From NCBI RefSeq assembly GCF_013702265.1, contig NZ_CP059348.1, positions 2,728,001 through 2,792,000 of the forward strand: a DNA stretch of 64,000 nt. The letters run 5' to 3'. Below the pieces are notes generated by a model. It was not told the origin of the DNA. It was given only the letters and a program-made list of their open reading frames with translations, and made no database searches. Position 1 is the stretch's first letter; each line of letters opens with the position of its first letter. Shown here piece after piece: positions 19,146-27,298 of the stretch. The translations under genes were made by a program, and so were the position numbers. Source of the stretch: Providencia rettgeri. GTDB taxonomy: Bacteria; Pseudomonadota; Gammaproteobacteria; Enterobacterales; Enterobacteriaceae.

Positions 19146-19955
19146 TTATGCCGCACTTCGGTACTCAAATGGCGTCATGTCATTGAGTGAATCGTGCGGC
19201 CGTTCGTTGTTGTATAGCTCAATCCAGTCTTCGGTTATTTGCTTCACTTCGTTCAGGTTGTTGAAAATGTAGCAATTGAGTACATCATCGCGATAAGTTC
19301 GGTTAAATCGTTCAATGTATGCGTTTTGATATGGGCAACCGGGTTTAATGTAATCAATCATAATGTCATGTGCTTTTGCCCAATTTACAAACACTTCCGA
19401 GGTGAATTCGCTGCCATTATCAACCCGAATTTTCTCAGGGTAACCGTGCCACTCAGCAAGTTGGTCAAGATAGCGTATGACACGCAATGACGGCATGCTG
19501 GTCGCAATATCAATACCTAAAACTTCGCGATTAAAGTCATCAATAACGTTAAATGTGCGGAACCTGACTTTGTTGTGCAAGCTGTCACTCATAAAGTCCA
19601 TTGACCAAGATTTTCCCAATGCATTCGGTGCAGCTAACGGCTCTGGGTTACGGTTGGGCAGTCGCTTTTTGCCTTTGCGTCGCAGGTTCAGTTTTAGCTC
19701 CTTATAAACGCGATAAACACGTTTGTGGTTCCAACTGTGGCCTAGCTTTCGAAGGCGTTTAAAGCACTTCGGGAACCCCCACCGATAATGCTTGTCGATT
19801 AAAGCATTCAAGGCATCAATGATTTCGTCATCATCGGTCAGCTTTGGCTCGTAATAGTAAGCGGTACGACTGATACCAACCACATGACAGCACTTCACTA
19901 CGCTTGCGTTATACTGCACCTGTAACTCGTGTGCCCAGACTTTCCGTTCTGCCAC
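19146..19955 (-). CDS. IS3-family transposase OrfB (DDE integrase domain)
   Basis: 269 aa rve-type catalytic domain. The HTH_21 segment (YRWGFPKCFKRLRKLGHSWN, about residue 57) leads into the DDE core: first Asp in SWSMDFMSD, second in RVDNGSEF, Glu in NAYIERFNRTYRDDVL; the C terminus NNERPHDSLNDMTPFEYR is typical. It is normally made as an OrfAB fusion by -1 frameshifting at AAAAAAG (19967-19973, minus strand) near the end of orfA. Confidence 0.88.
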   Translation of the reverse strand: MAERKVWAHELQVQYNASVVKCCHVVGISRTAYYYEPKLTDDDEIIDALNALIDKHYRWGFPKCFKRLRKLGHSWNHKRVYRVYKELKLNLRRKGKKRLPNRNPEPLAAPNALGKSWSMDFMSDSLHNKVRFRTFNVIDDFNREVLGIDIATSMPSLRVIRYLDQLAEWHGYPEKIRVDNGSEFTSEVFVNWAKAHDIMIDYIKPGCPYQNAYIERFNRTYRDDVLNCYIFNNLNEVKQITEDWIELYNNERPHDSLNDMTPFEYRSAA

Positions 19956-19960
19956 AAGCG

Positions 19961-20221
19961 CTAGAGCTTTTTTATGATGTCTTCTTGCATCTGTGACTTG
20001 AGACTCAACTCAGCATACATCTGCTTAAGTCGACGGTTCTCTTCTTCAAGCTCTTTCAAGCGGCGCACATCAGACGCTTCCATACCGCCGTATTTTTCGC
20101 GCCATTTATAAAACGTTGAATTACTGATGCCGTACTTACGACAAATATCTTTCACCGGCATACCCGCTTCGGCTTCTTTTAAAATCGCCACAATCTGGCT
20201 TTCAGTCATGCGTTTGCTCAT
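19961..20221 (-). CDS. IS3-family transposase OrfA (helix-turn-helix)
   Basis: 86 aa. HTH_8-type DNA-binding domain (ESQIVAILKEAEAGMPVKDI, CRKYGISNSTFYKWREKYGG) followed by a leucine-zipper coiled coil (LKELEEENRRLKQMYAELSL). The end of the gene contains the A6G slippery heptamer used to fuse it with OrfB. Confidence 0.88.
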   Translation of the reverse strand: MSKRMTESQIVAILKEAEAGMPVKDICRKYGISNSTFYKWREKYGGMEASDVRRLKELEEENRRLKQMYAELSLKSQMQEDIIKKL

Positions 20222-20301
20222 CGTAAAACTCCTTTGTTTTAGTTTACAAGAAATTCTACGAGTGAGCTGTATTATTTTACGGGATAGTTACACTCGCGAT
20301 T

Positions 20302-20433
20302 ATGCCAGATTACATCACAACACGCGAAGGTGCGATAGGGCTGATACAAGCCAAGCTCTTTTGGGCTATCGGCCCTCAAATCATTGGCTGGTTTGTCGGG
20401 CTGATCCCTGTGTACTCTTTCTTTTATGGCTGA
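20302..20433 (+). CDS. small hydrophobic protein or C-terminal remnant next to the IS
   Basis: 43 aa: a short polar start (MPDYITTREG) followed by about 25 hydrophobic residues (LFWAIGPQIIGWFVGLIPVY). The frame stays open upstream into the IS, so it may be the C terminus of a membrane protein cut by the IS3 insertion rather than a complete gene. The next gene overlaps its stop codon (ATGGCTGA), the mark of an operon. Confidence 0.4.
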   Translation: MPDYITTREGAIGLIQAKLFWAIGPQIIGWFVGLIPVYSFFYG

Positions 20434-20665
20434 ATATCTAATGAAAAATCGCAACCTACTTCGCTTATATCTGCTTATTTTAAGCTTATTCTTGATAACC
20501 AGTTGTTCAGAGTCGCCCAAAGAGGTTTTTATGCATCAATGTGTTAACAACAGTAATGCCTTTAATAAACAGGAATGTGAATGCGCATTCACTCTTCTGA
20601 CTAAAAAATTCCCTGAAGACAAACTCGCCCAATTTATGGCATCAAAAATCAATACGGCACAATGA
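20426..20665 (+). CDS. small lipoprotein, function unknown
   Basis: 79 aa (74 if the ATG at 20441 is used). Type II signal peptide with lipobox LITSC (Cys at about residue 27), then a short mature part with three further cysteines (CVNNSNAFNKQECECAF). Overlaps the end of the preceding small hydrophobic ORF by 8 bp. Small Cys-containing lipoproteins of this sort are often found in conjugation clusters (entry exclusion or VirB7-like), but no transfer gene is visible, so I give no function. Confidence 0.5.
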   Translation: MAEYLMKNRNLLRLYLLILSLFLITSCSESPKEVFMHQCVNNSNAFNKQECECAFTLLTKKFPEDKLAQFMASKINTAQ

Positions 20666-20788
20666 TGATGAAAAGTCGATTTGTTCATCCGTTGAAGAAC
20701 GTTTCATGTTATCATACGTGCAGTCGAACACCATGGCGTTAATGTTAAATCCTAAAATTAATGCTAAACCTAATACGAATTTTTTCAT
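20642..20788 (-). pseudogene. truncated third member of the secreted paralogue family
   Basis: 48 aa on the minus strand: signal peptide MKKFVLGLALILGFNINA, then VFDCTYDN, which parallels FECTDAN and FECTTEN just after the signal peptides of the two upstream genes. The reading frame then runs out over the junction with the convergent lipoprotein gene. Same strand and close spacing as the two full-length paralogues, so it was probably the third gene of that operon before a deletion. Confidence 0.5.
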
Positions 20789-20792
20789 GAAC

Positions 20793-21530
20793 TTACTCCT
20801 CTGCCATACGCATACTTAATAGAACGGTTAAGTGTCTCGCTAAGCTAGTCGTTTTGAATTCCATCTTACGTACTTTGGTTTCCATATACTGATTAACGTA
20901 CTGGGCGCGCACGTCAGTACTCTTACTCAGGTCAGTCATGATGTCCGCTGCTTTAGTCCCAGTAAACGCATCACTGTGAGTTCCACAATAAGTATTGGAA
21001 TTATTACCACGAACACAGAATTCAGTATACGAGGGAGCGTTTACCCCACCGATTTCTAACTTGATATTATTGTCAGTATAACGGGTGAAACGAATCACGC
21101 CGCTAAACATCGAACATAACCCAACGTCTGTAAACGCATCGCGAGTACATTGAATCGCCCAATCCGGTCTAGCCCTATCCCACCAGAAGTCTTTGGTGTA
21201 GCGTGTCTGCATGGTGTAACCCCAACCGTCCGTAAAGTTAAAGAAGTACGAACTGGGTTTACCGTTACCGACGGTGTACTCACCGGTTTGGACTATTGCT
21301 ATCGTCTGGCGGTTAGTCAGTTTGTTTATATGGCCTTTAATACAGAACGTTTTCACATTCTTACCTAAAATGCCAACAAGTGATTCCGTGGTAACAGGCA
21401 TAAGGGTTGGTTCTACTTTTACTTTTGTTGATTTGTACGCTGGGTGTACGACAGTGTTAGCATCTGTACATTCGAATGCTAACGTATTAAAACTAAAGAA
21501 TAAAAATAAAGCGGTTAATAAACGTTTCAT
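20793..21530 (-). CDS. secreted protein of unknown function, paralogue A
   Basis: 245 aa from the ATG at 21530 (MKRLLTALFLFFSFNTLAFEC). A Sec signal peptide is cleaved near residue 18. The mature protein holds several cysteines (FECTDAN, TFCIKG, IQCTRD, GLCSMF, FCVRGN, TYCGTH), probably disulfide-bonded in the periplasm or outside. A tryptophan-rich centre (FNFTDGWGYTM ... DFWWDRARPDWAIQC) aligns with paralogue B upstream (FNFTDGIGATF ... TPWWNLDKPEWYLFC). No known domain recognised. The start codon lies just after the stop of paralogue B (13-bp gap). Confidence 0.65.
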   Translation of the reverse strand: MKRLLTALFLFFSFNTLAFECTDANTVVHPAYKSTKVKVEPTLMPVTTESLVGILGKNVKTFCIKGHINKLTNRQTIAIVQTGEYTVGNGKPSSYFFNFTDGWGYTMQTRYTKDFWWDRARPDWAIQCTRDAFTDVGLCSMFSGVIRFTRYTDNNIKLEIGGVNAPSYTEFCVRGNNSNTYCGTHSDAFTGTKAADIMTDLSKSTDVRAQYVNQYMETKVRKMEFKTTSLARHLTVLLSMRMAEE

Positions 21531-21543
21531 AAAGGATTCCCTT

Positions 21544-22272
21544 TTATTTTTGATTAGGTATGAGCATGTCTGCAATGAATCTTGCGAAGTAAGTGGTTTG
21601 TAATTGGTCGTCGGTAATAACCGCCTGGTCTGCTAAGTTAGTGTATTTAACGCGGACACGCTTACCGTTAGCTACACGTTCAAATAAACGGTAGGCTTCT
21701 TCCCCGGTCCAACCATCTGATACGTCGGTACACTCGGGTTTGTTTTCATCAATGCGAACACAGACCTCGCTGTGTGGTCTAACGGGTTGATTAACTTGCA
21801 GATACGCGTCGAGGTCATCGTTAAAGAGATACGCTAAAGGACGGTGTGATGTCATGCATTTCTTTGCATCACTGAAACCATCTTTCACACAAAATAAATA
21901 CCACTCGGGTTTGTCTAAATTCCACCAAGGTGTATCTAAGTTATCCAATGGGAATGTTGCCCCTATTCCATCCGTAAAGTTAAATAGGTAACGTGCGGTG
22001 TTTCCTTTGTGCTGTACAACACCTTCTTGGATAACAGCAAGGACTTTACGTTTCGCTGCGCCTTTGTATGGATACCCTCGCATACAGTAGGTTTTAGATA
22101 TCCCGTCCATTGGAGTTGTAACTGCGTCGCTGATTGGTTTAATCACATGACCCATATCTACTAAGGGCTCACCTTTATAACCGGGATAGTCAATTGTGTT
22201 TTCGGTAGTACATTCAAAGGCTAATACGTTCATGCTGAACAAGCTTAAAATAAATAATAAGATAATACGCAT
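21544..22272 (-). CDS. secreted protein of unknown function, paralogue B
   Basis: 242 aa with signal peptide MRIILLFILSLFSMNVLA followed by FECTTEN. Same layout as paralogue A: an early cysteine pair, YCMRGYPYKG, the FNFTDG motif, WWNLDKPEWYLFC, a later CVRIDENKPEC and a helical C terminus. Two bases separate its ATG from the stop codon of an upstream remnant, so the operon originally began further left on the minus strand. Function unknown; duplication and secretion suggest a periplasmic or surface role. Confidence 0.65.
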   Translation of the reverse strand: MRIILLFILSLFSMNVLAFECTTENTIDYPGYKGEPLVDMGHVIKPISDAVTTPMDGISKTYCMRGYPYKGAAKRKVLAVIQEGVVQHKGNTARYLFNFTDGIGATFPLDNLDTPWWNLDKPEWYLFCVKDGFSDAKKCMTSHRPLAYLFNDDLDAYLQVNQPVRPHSEVCVRIDENKPECTDVSDGWTGEEAYRLFERVANGKRVRVKYTNLADQAVITDDQLQTTYFARFIADMLIPNQK

Positions 22273-22274
22273 AA

Positions 22275-22430
22275 TTAAAACTCCATTAATTTTTTATGAA
22301 TAATTTGGTCTTCGTTAGTTAAGTGATGTAACCACCCTAATGGGTATGCTTCATGCTCATGCTCTCTTTTTTGTGAATGGCCAAATACATCAAAAGTATT
22401 ATCCTTTTTATTGTTGTTTCGCGAGCGGGA
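22275..22430 (-). pseudogene. C-terminal remnant of the first gene of the secreted-paralogue operon
   Basis: Open frame on the minus strand without a start codon, ending GWLHHLTNEDQIIHKKLMEF two bases before the ATG of paralogue B. The spacing and charged composition look like a real 3' end of a gene. The frame meets a stop at about 22430, where the sequence character changes, so the 5' part has been lost. Confidence 0.4.
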
Positions 22431-22585
22431 TTAATATTAAAAGTCCGAGAGGCAGACCCCGAAGTCATGCAGTAAACACTCTTCCTTTAATTAATGAAAG
22501 TGACTTATAACTAATTTCAAAACTATATCACTGAGTTGAGTGTCGATGGTGATGTTTTTTATTTTATTCATTAATGGAGGTTTAT

Positions 22586-22657
22586 ATGTTTTCAGCATTA
22601 CTGGATGTTGTTGTCATTATTGTAAAAGCTATTCAAGAAAATTTAAATAAGGATTAA
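22586..22657 (+). CDS. 23-residue hydrophobic peptide, possible type I toxin
   Basis: MFSALLDVVVIIVKAIQENL plus NKD. A strong ribosome binding site (GGAGG, five bases before the ATG) precedes it, which is notable for so short a frame. One amphipathic/hydrophobic helix with a charged tail resembles small inner-membrane toxins such as TisB in size and design. No antisense RNA could be identified by eye. Could also be a leader peptide of the downstream integrase remnant. Confidence 0.4.
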   Translation: MFSALLDVVVIIVKAIQENLNKD

Positions 22658-22706
22658 AAAATAACGGAGAGACCTCTCTTATGTACACAACCATAAATGA
22701 GAGGTC

Positions 22707-23634
22707 ATGATGAATTCTTCTATTACTAATAATTCGCTTTCTACATCCCCATTCAAAACCATCGAGCAAGTTATCCCAGACACTGGCGATATGCACATTG
22801 AGGCAATAACAACCAAAGTATTACTCGCACCAATTAAAGCAGTTGCGTTAACGGGTAAAACAGAACTTGCGTCACGACTACAGCGGCGGATTAAGGCTAT
22901 TTTACGTTATGCCGTCCAGCAAGGATTAATTACCTATAATCCTGCACAGGAGCTTGGTGGCGTCATTAATAATGAATAAAGTGACACATATACCTGCTCT
23001 TGACATAAAGCAAGTGCCAGAGCTGCTGATACGCATTAAACACTATCAGGGTAATCGACTAACTCAGTTAGCTTTACAACTCTCCTTACTCACTTTTGTT
23101 CGCTCCAGTGAGCTAAGGTTGGCGCGATGGGATGAAATCGATTTTGAACAAAAGTTATGGACAATTCCGGCTGAGCGAGAAGCCATAGAAGGTGTGAAAT
23201 ATGCTCATCGTGGGTCAAAAATGAAAACACCACAGCTTGTTCCATTATCCTCTCAAGCTTTAACTCTGCTGAAAGAAATTTATGAATATACCGGAAAAAG
23301 TACGTTTATCTTTAGTAGCGTAAAAGATGACAACAAACCGATGAGTGAAAATACGTTAAACAAAGCGATCCGTAAATTAGGGTACGACACGAAAACTGAA
23401 CTTTGTTTGCATGGATTTAGGGCAATGGCGTGCAGCGCCCTTGTCGAATCCAGTCTTTGGGGGCGTGATGCCATTGAAGGGCAAATGAGTCACCAAGAAC
23501 GAAATCACGTTAGGGCGGCTTATATTCACAAAGCAGAGCACATCATGGAGCGTACAAAGATGATCCAATGGTGGGCTGATTATCTTGACAGTATACAGGG
23601 TCATTTCATTATGCCTTATGAATTTGCAGCGTGA
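22707..23634 (+). pseudogene. second tyrosine integrase, N-terminally replaced and frameshifted
   Basis: Two overlapping frames. The first (22707-22979, 90 aa) ends with a core-binding domain (RRIKAILRYAVQQGLITYNP). The second (about 22954-23634) carries the catalytic domain: SSELRLARWDEIDF (Arg), LCLHGFRAMACSAL (His-x-x-Arg), MSHQERNHVRAAYIHKAEH (Tyr) and MIQWWADYL. The break falls at GTCATTAATAATGAATAAAG. The usual N-terminal arm-binding domain is absent. A remnant of an older P4-type element within the island. The catalytic half could still be made from an ATG at 22972, but an active enzyme is unlikely. Confidence 0.75.
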
Positions 23635-23738
23635 TAATCACACGACTTACCTCCATTCATTTTCATATATCTCGTATTATCAAAGACCTTCCTCAATAAC
23701 GTCTACACCTCACTGAACATCAATATTAGGGTTTTAAT

Positions 23739-24323
23739 ATGCACACTACTGCTACGGCTTCCCCATGCCTAAAATCTGGGGTTATTTCTGTTTTTATCAC
23801 TAATCTAGGGAAATATAACGAAGGCGAACTGGTTGGCGAGTGGCTTGAGCTTCCCGTCACCTTAGAAGAGGTACAACACTGTTTAGCGCGTATTGGCATT
23901 GATGGGACTCATTATGAAGAGTATTTCTTGACCGACTATGAATCCTCCATTGATGGCCTTTCGTCCTACATCTCAGAATACAGCCTTTTAGATGAGTTGA
24001 ACGAGTTAGCCACACAATTAGCCATGTTATCGCCTGATGAAATTGATCTTTATCAGGCGGCAATTGAAATCAGAGCTTCAGCGAGTTCGATTCATGATTT
24101 AATTCATTTAGCGGATAACTTGGATTCTTTCCAGCAATTAGCGGGGGTCAATAATGAATATGACTTAGGTTATTACTGGATAGAAGAAAGTGGTTGTTAT
24201 GATTTAGCACAACTTGGGCATTTATCCCATTACTTTGACTATGAACGCTATGGACGTGATGTTTGCCTTGAACAAGGAGGAATTTTTCACAGTGGAGGAT
24301 ATGTTTATCATATAGGTGGGTAG
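23739..24323 (+). CDS. ardA: antirestriction protein ArdA
   Basis: DNA-mimic protein that blocks type I restriction enzymes, usually carried by conjugative or integrative elements. Seen: 194 aa, strongly acidic; the family segments VFITNLGKYNEGELVGEWLE (about residues 18-37), LARIGIDGTHYEEYFLTDYE (about 48-67) and the central NELATQLAMLSPDEIDLYQA region; ends GGIFHSGGYVYHIGG. Complete length. It lies downstream of the broken second integrase, so it may have belonged to that older element. Confidence 0.88.
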   Translation: MHTTATASPCLKSGVISVFITNLGKYNEGELVGEWLELPVTLEEVQHCLARIGIDGTHYEEYFLTDYESSIDGLSSYISEYSLLDELNELATQLAMLSPDEIDLYQAAIEIRASASSIHDLIHLADNLDSFQQLAGVNNEYDLGYYWIEESGCYDLAQLGHLSHYFDYERYGRDVCLEQGGIFHSGGYVYHIGG

Positions 24324-24741
24324 ATAGGACAACAGAATGAGAGTCAAGCCGCTTTCATCCCTTAAGGCGGGAAATAAAGAATGTCGTAGTCCCCCAATGA
24401 CATCCATAAGCTAGAACGTTAATCAAACTAAACTCTATTTTAAGCCATCTTCACGGATATCCGTAAAGATGGCTATTATGGTATTCTTTTTTTATTTAAC
24501 CCAAACCATTAAATGGATCTTTATCTTACTATGATGACAAATGCACTAGTAGAAGCAAGATAGCCACATATTGGCTTTCAACATAACACCCTATGCACCA
24601 TCCCCCTAGGCATAAGTAGAATGGACGAGTGTTAATCAGGTGGCCTTGCGCACATTGCAGTTTCAGCTTTTGGTTGCCCTCTTCAGGGTTAAGCCATACA
24701 CCACCCTAGACCGCCACGATTTGGGCTATTTTGGCCTTAAG
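24324..24741. other. non-coding region after ardA with a palindromic hairpin
   Basis: No credible gene. At 24443-24474 a 32-nt near-perfect palindrome (AGCCATCTTCACGGAT and its complement, one mismatch) is followed by TTTTTTTATT about 15 bases on and may terminate ardA transcription. The right part overlaps the decayed coding region described next. Confidence 0.45.
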
Positions 24742-24879
24742 CTATTCAGAATAGGCTTGGATACTTTGCACCACATTACTGGGCCAATGCACAATCACAG
24801 CAAGAAAAGCATGCTGTTGTTCCGGCGGCGCATGACGCAGAGCAAAACCCGCTTTTTCGGGTAATTTAATGAATGTCAT
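24540..24879 (-). pseudogene. decayed coding region, possible zinc-ribbon protein
   Basis: Minus strand. An intact start gives MTFIKLPEKAGFALRHAPPE and runs 45 residues to a stop at 24742; the frame then continues across two stops into KLKLQCAQGHLINTRP and GGWCIGC, which resembles a treble-clef zinc finger of the QC-x2-GH ... WC-x2-C type. Read as one broken gene; identity uncertain. Confidence 0.3.
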
Positions 24880-24964
24880 TAGTTACCTGCTAATCATATC
24901 ATCGTGACTCGTTATCTTATTAGTCAACTTAACCGATACTTTCATTATTGGCCGACGTTTGATG

Positions 24965-25267
24965 TTAAGTCGTTGGTTGAAAATATTGTGTATAAATTAA
25001 CATTGCCTTCTCTTTTAAAACACCGTGAGTCACCTCAGGCTTAAAAGGGCTTTTAGCGAAAATCTCACCACTGCATAACATGATGTTAAACCCCGCAATC
25101 TCAAGTAGCTCATCATGAGAAAGGCTATAAACCATCCGACCTGATTGACTCCATACCATCGCACCGGAACACATACAACAGGGCTCACAACTGGTATACA
25201 GCGTGTACTCAGATAAATTCATGATTTTATGTAATGAACGTATCCCATCTAACTTGACTAGGCGCAC
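24965..25267 (-). pseudogene. nucleoside deaminase, N-terminally truncated
   Basis: 100 aa. It contains the zinc motif TLYTSCEPCCMCSGAMVWS of the cytidine/guanine deaminase (CDA) fold and the typical C-terminal half, but the upstream His-Ala-Glu zinc ligand motif and substrate loop are absent. The break coincides with the IS110-type remnant starting at about 25270, so that insertion probably removed the 5' part. The subfamily (guanine deaminase-like or TadA-like) cannot be settled from this piece. Confidence 0.6.
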
Positions 25268-25365
25268 AAAAGATGAGCAGTGAGGTGCGGAGCCTCATAG
25301 ATTTCCGGTATCATAGTGCCCAATACGGGATGCATAAAGCTCCCTCAGACTGGAGACTCCACAAC

Positions 25366-25674
25366 ATGAAATATACACCGATTGGCGTTGATATCGCAAA
25401 GCATTTGATCCAAGTTCACTTCATTAATGAATATACAGGTGAAGTGTTTGATAAACAGATCCGTTGTCAGGATTTTCTGACGTTCTTTAGTAACCGGGAA
25501 CCTTGCCTGATTGGCATGAAGGCCAGTGGAGGCTCACAGCACTGGGTGCGTAAGTTGAAAAAACAGGGTCATGAAGTGCGATTATTGCAAGGCCGTTTTG
25601 TAAAAGCATTCGTCATGTGTCACCGATCATATCAGTATCAGACCGTATTAATTGCTGACACTGATAAACATTAA
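25366..25674 (+). pseudogene. IS110-family transposase, N-terminal fragment
   Basis: About 102 residues from MKYTPIGVDIAKHLIQVHF (RuvC-like DEDD first Asp) through IGMKASGGSQHWVRKLKKQG and VRLLQGRFVKAFVMCHRS, typical of IS110/IS1111 transposases. The catalytic middle and C terminus are missing; the frame ends in ADTDKH and stop. Confidence 0.7.
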
Positions 25675-25930
25675 CGCTTAAAAAAGGGTGAATACTGAAA
25701 GGTTGCTCTGGTGGCTTGCGTGATGACAAAGACAAGCAAAACCGGAACTCACTAAAACTGAATGATTTTTTGAGCTTGAAGCTCGCAGAGGAAATGAGGT
25801 GTGAGTCAGTGGATTACATAGGGGCTCGCAGCTTTACGGCTGCAAAAAGCCGGATATAAAGCTGCAACCTACCCGTCAATGTCAAAACAATGGATGCTGT
25901 TGCAAACGGGATGCGTTCATATAATAAATC

Positions 25931-26265
25931 ATGATTAAATACGTATTCATTTTCATGACTTTTTGCCTCAATCTTATCGCTAACGCCTTTAACACGAATG
26001 TATTTGATACCGCTATCGATAAAAGTGGTTTACACCAATGTGTAATAACCTAGCGATTACCGATAAGGATTGTCGTGTTGACGATTACCTCGAGGGACGT
26101 TATGTCGTCACGAGCACAGTGAATCTGGGCGCTAAATGCGCCTTCGTGATTGCCGAAGTGATTGATAGTCAAACAAACCAACTATTCAGTACCTCGACTG
26201 GCGATTGTGAAGACGGCCCTCTCGATACCTATTACCGCTTATCCCGTATTAACAAAAAAGTGTAA
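25931..26265 (+). pseudogene. small secreted protein with a frameshift
   Basis: The first frame starts at 25931: signal peptide MIKYVFIFMTFCLNLIANAF, then NTNVFDTAIDKSGLHQCVIT and stop. The second frame (from 26038) continues NNLAITDKDCRVDDYLEG and runs to 26265. A one-base loss near TGTGTAATAACC explains the break; joined, it would be about 110 aa with several cysteines. Family unknown; the signal peptide and cysteine content recall the paralogues at 20.8-22.3 kb, though I see no direct similarity. Confidence 0.4.
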
Positions 26266-26317
26266 CTGGATGCTTACAGCCAAGGAAAACACATTGACCA
26301 TAGGAGGTTATCTTTCA

Positions 26318-26592
26318 ATGAAACATCGCGCATTAAATAGCCTTCCTTTCGTGGGAATTATTGCTGTCGTCACGTTGAGAATTTATTACGACGAACAAAC
26401 TAAACCAACTTATCGAGATTGTGTTGAGCTCAGCTCCGCTCATCTCCTGCCAATATGCTTCAGATTTATGAGCAACCCGATAGAACGTCCAAGTCTATCA
26501 ACTATCAGCTCACATCAGGAAAAGAACAATTCTAGATCGCTAAACGAACAGCTGATGAACAATGGATGTTATTGGGTGATCTCCATTCATGA
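26318..26592 (+). pseudogene. SH3-like secreted protein remnant
   Basis: ATG at 26318 with AGGAGG seven to nine bases upstream; hydrophobic start MKHRALNSLPFVGIIAVVTL. About 45 residues in, the coding signal moves to another frame, where MLQIYEQPDRTSKSINYQLT resembles a bacterial SH3 (SH3_3) repeat; an in-frame TAG follows and the frame then closes with DEQWMLLGDLHS. So one frameshift and one nonsense codon. Confidence 0.35.
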
Positions 26593-26792
26593 AAATACGC
26601 ACTCACTATTACATATGTAAATTATCAGCACCTGATGATTCCAACTAAAAAAATCACTCATTCTCTATCAGACATACACAAATTAAATATTGTCGACATT
26701 GAAATTAATTGTTTTTTTAATATTTTATATATTGTATAATTTTATTATGCATTAGCATTCACTATAATCCCGTTATCAATCGAGGGTGTCAC

Positions 26793-27101
26793 ATGGACAT
26801 TCATTGTTTTATTGGAATCAAGATAAAAGCAAGGCGAAAAGAATTAGGGCTCTCGGGTGCTAATTTAGCCAAAATATTAAATATTAGCCAACAGCAAATA
26901 TCTCGCTATGAAAACGGAATCAACAAAATACCTTTAAATCATCTAGTTAGTATAGCTATCGCCTTAAAGTGCCCTATAGCCTGGTTCTTTCAAGGCTATA
27001 TTTCTGATGAGTATTATTCAATTCAAGATAATAATATGGGTATCAAAAATCAAGAGTTAAAATATACCGCAGAAAGCGTTATCGTCCATAATAAAATGTA
27101 A
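26793..27101 (+). CDS. XRE-family regulator, MrpJ-like
   Basis: 102 aa. Helix-turn-helix about residues 8-60 (GIKIKARRKELGLSGANLAK, LNISQQQISRYENGINKIPL) followed by a short acidic tail. The SQQQISRYENG segment is typical of the MrpJ group of Proteus/Providencia fimbrial regulators, which repress motility when fimbriae are made. Here it faces the end of the mrk operon (convergent) instead of ending it. The two are separated by hairpins. Likely links fimbriation and motility; inference from family and position. Confidence 0.75.
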   Translation: MDIHCFIGIKIKARRKELGLSGANLAKILNISQQQISRYENGINKIPLNHLVSIAIALKCPIAWFFQGYISDEYYSIQDNNMGIKNQELKYTAESVIVHNKM

Positions 27102-27189
27102 TTTAATATTTCATTTAAAATTATCATGGTTTTCATTACTCTTTTTGCACTATACAATCATACTGTCAAAATTTGAAATAAAATATAAA

Positions 27190-27220
27190 AATAACATAGC
27201 AAATTGAACGCTATGTTATT
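27190..27220. terminator. bidirectional terminator, regulator side
   Basis: AATAACATAGC ... GCTATGTTATT (11-bp stem) with T-rich flanks between the convergent XRE gene and mrkF. Confidence 0.7.
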
Positions 27221-27242
27221 TTTATTTTATTATCTAACAATA

Positions 27243-27275
27243 AAAAACACTCCTAACTATACATTAGAAGTGTTT
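27243..27275 (-). terminator. terminator of the mrk operon
   Basis: AAAACACT ... AGTGTTTT hairpin about 25 bp after the mrkF stop on the minus strand, flanked by T-rich sequence. Confidence 0.65.
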
Positions 27276-27298
27276 TATTTATTTTAAATTAAATATTT

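Larger units (their letters stand above)
19105..20292 (-). mobile_element. IS3-family insertion sequence
   Basis: About 1188 bp, bounded by imperfect inverted repeats. The left end starts TGTAAATACCCC; the right end, read inward on the other strand, starts TGTAACTATCCC. Further in, the repeats share CAG-N5-CTCGTAGAAT. It encodes orfA and orfB in overlapping frames with an A6G slippery site. I see no matching target duplication outside the ends, so one flank may have been rearranged. Confidence 0.8.

Noticed and set aside
20426-20665. Entry-exclusion or VirB7-type function for the small lipoprotein
   Set aside because: No conjugation genes are nearby and the sequence itself is not diagnostic.
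24640-24864. 74-codon plus-strand frame
   Set aside because: The opposite strand carries the better coding signal (decayed zinc-ribbon-like gene).
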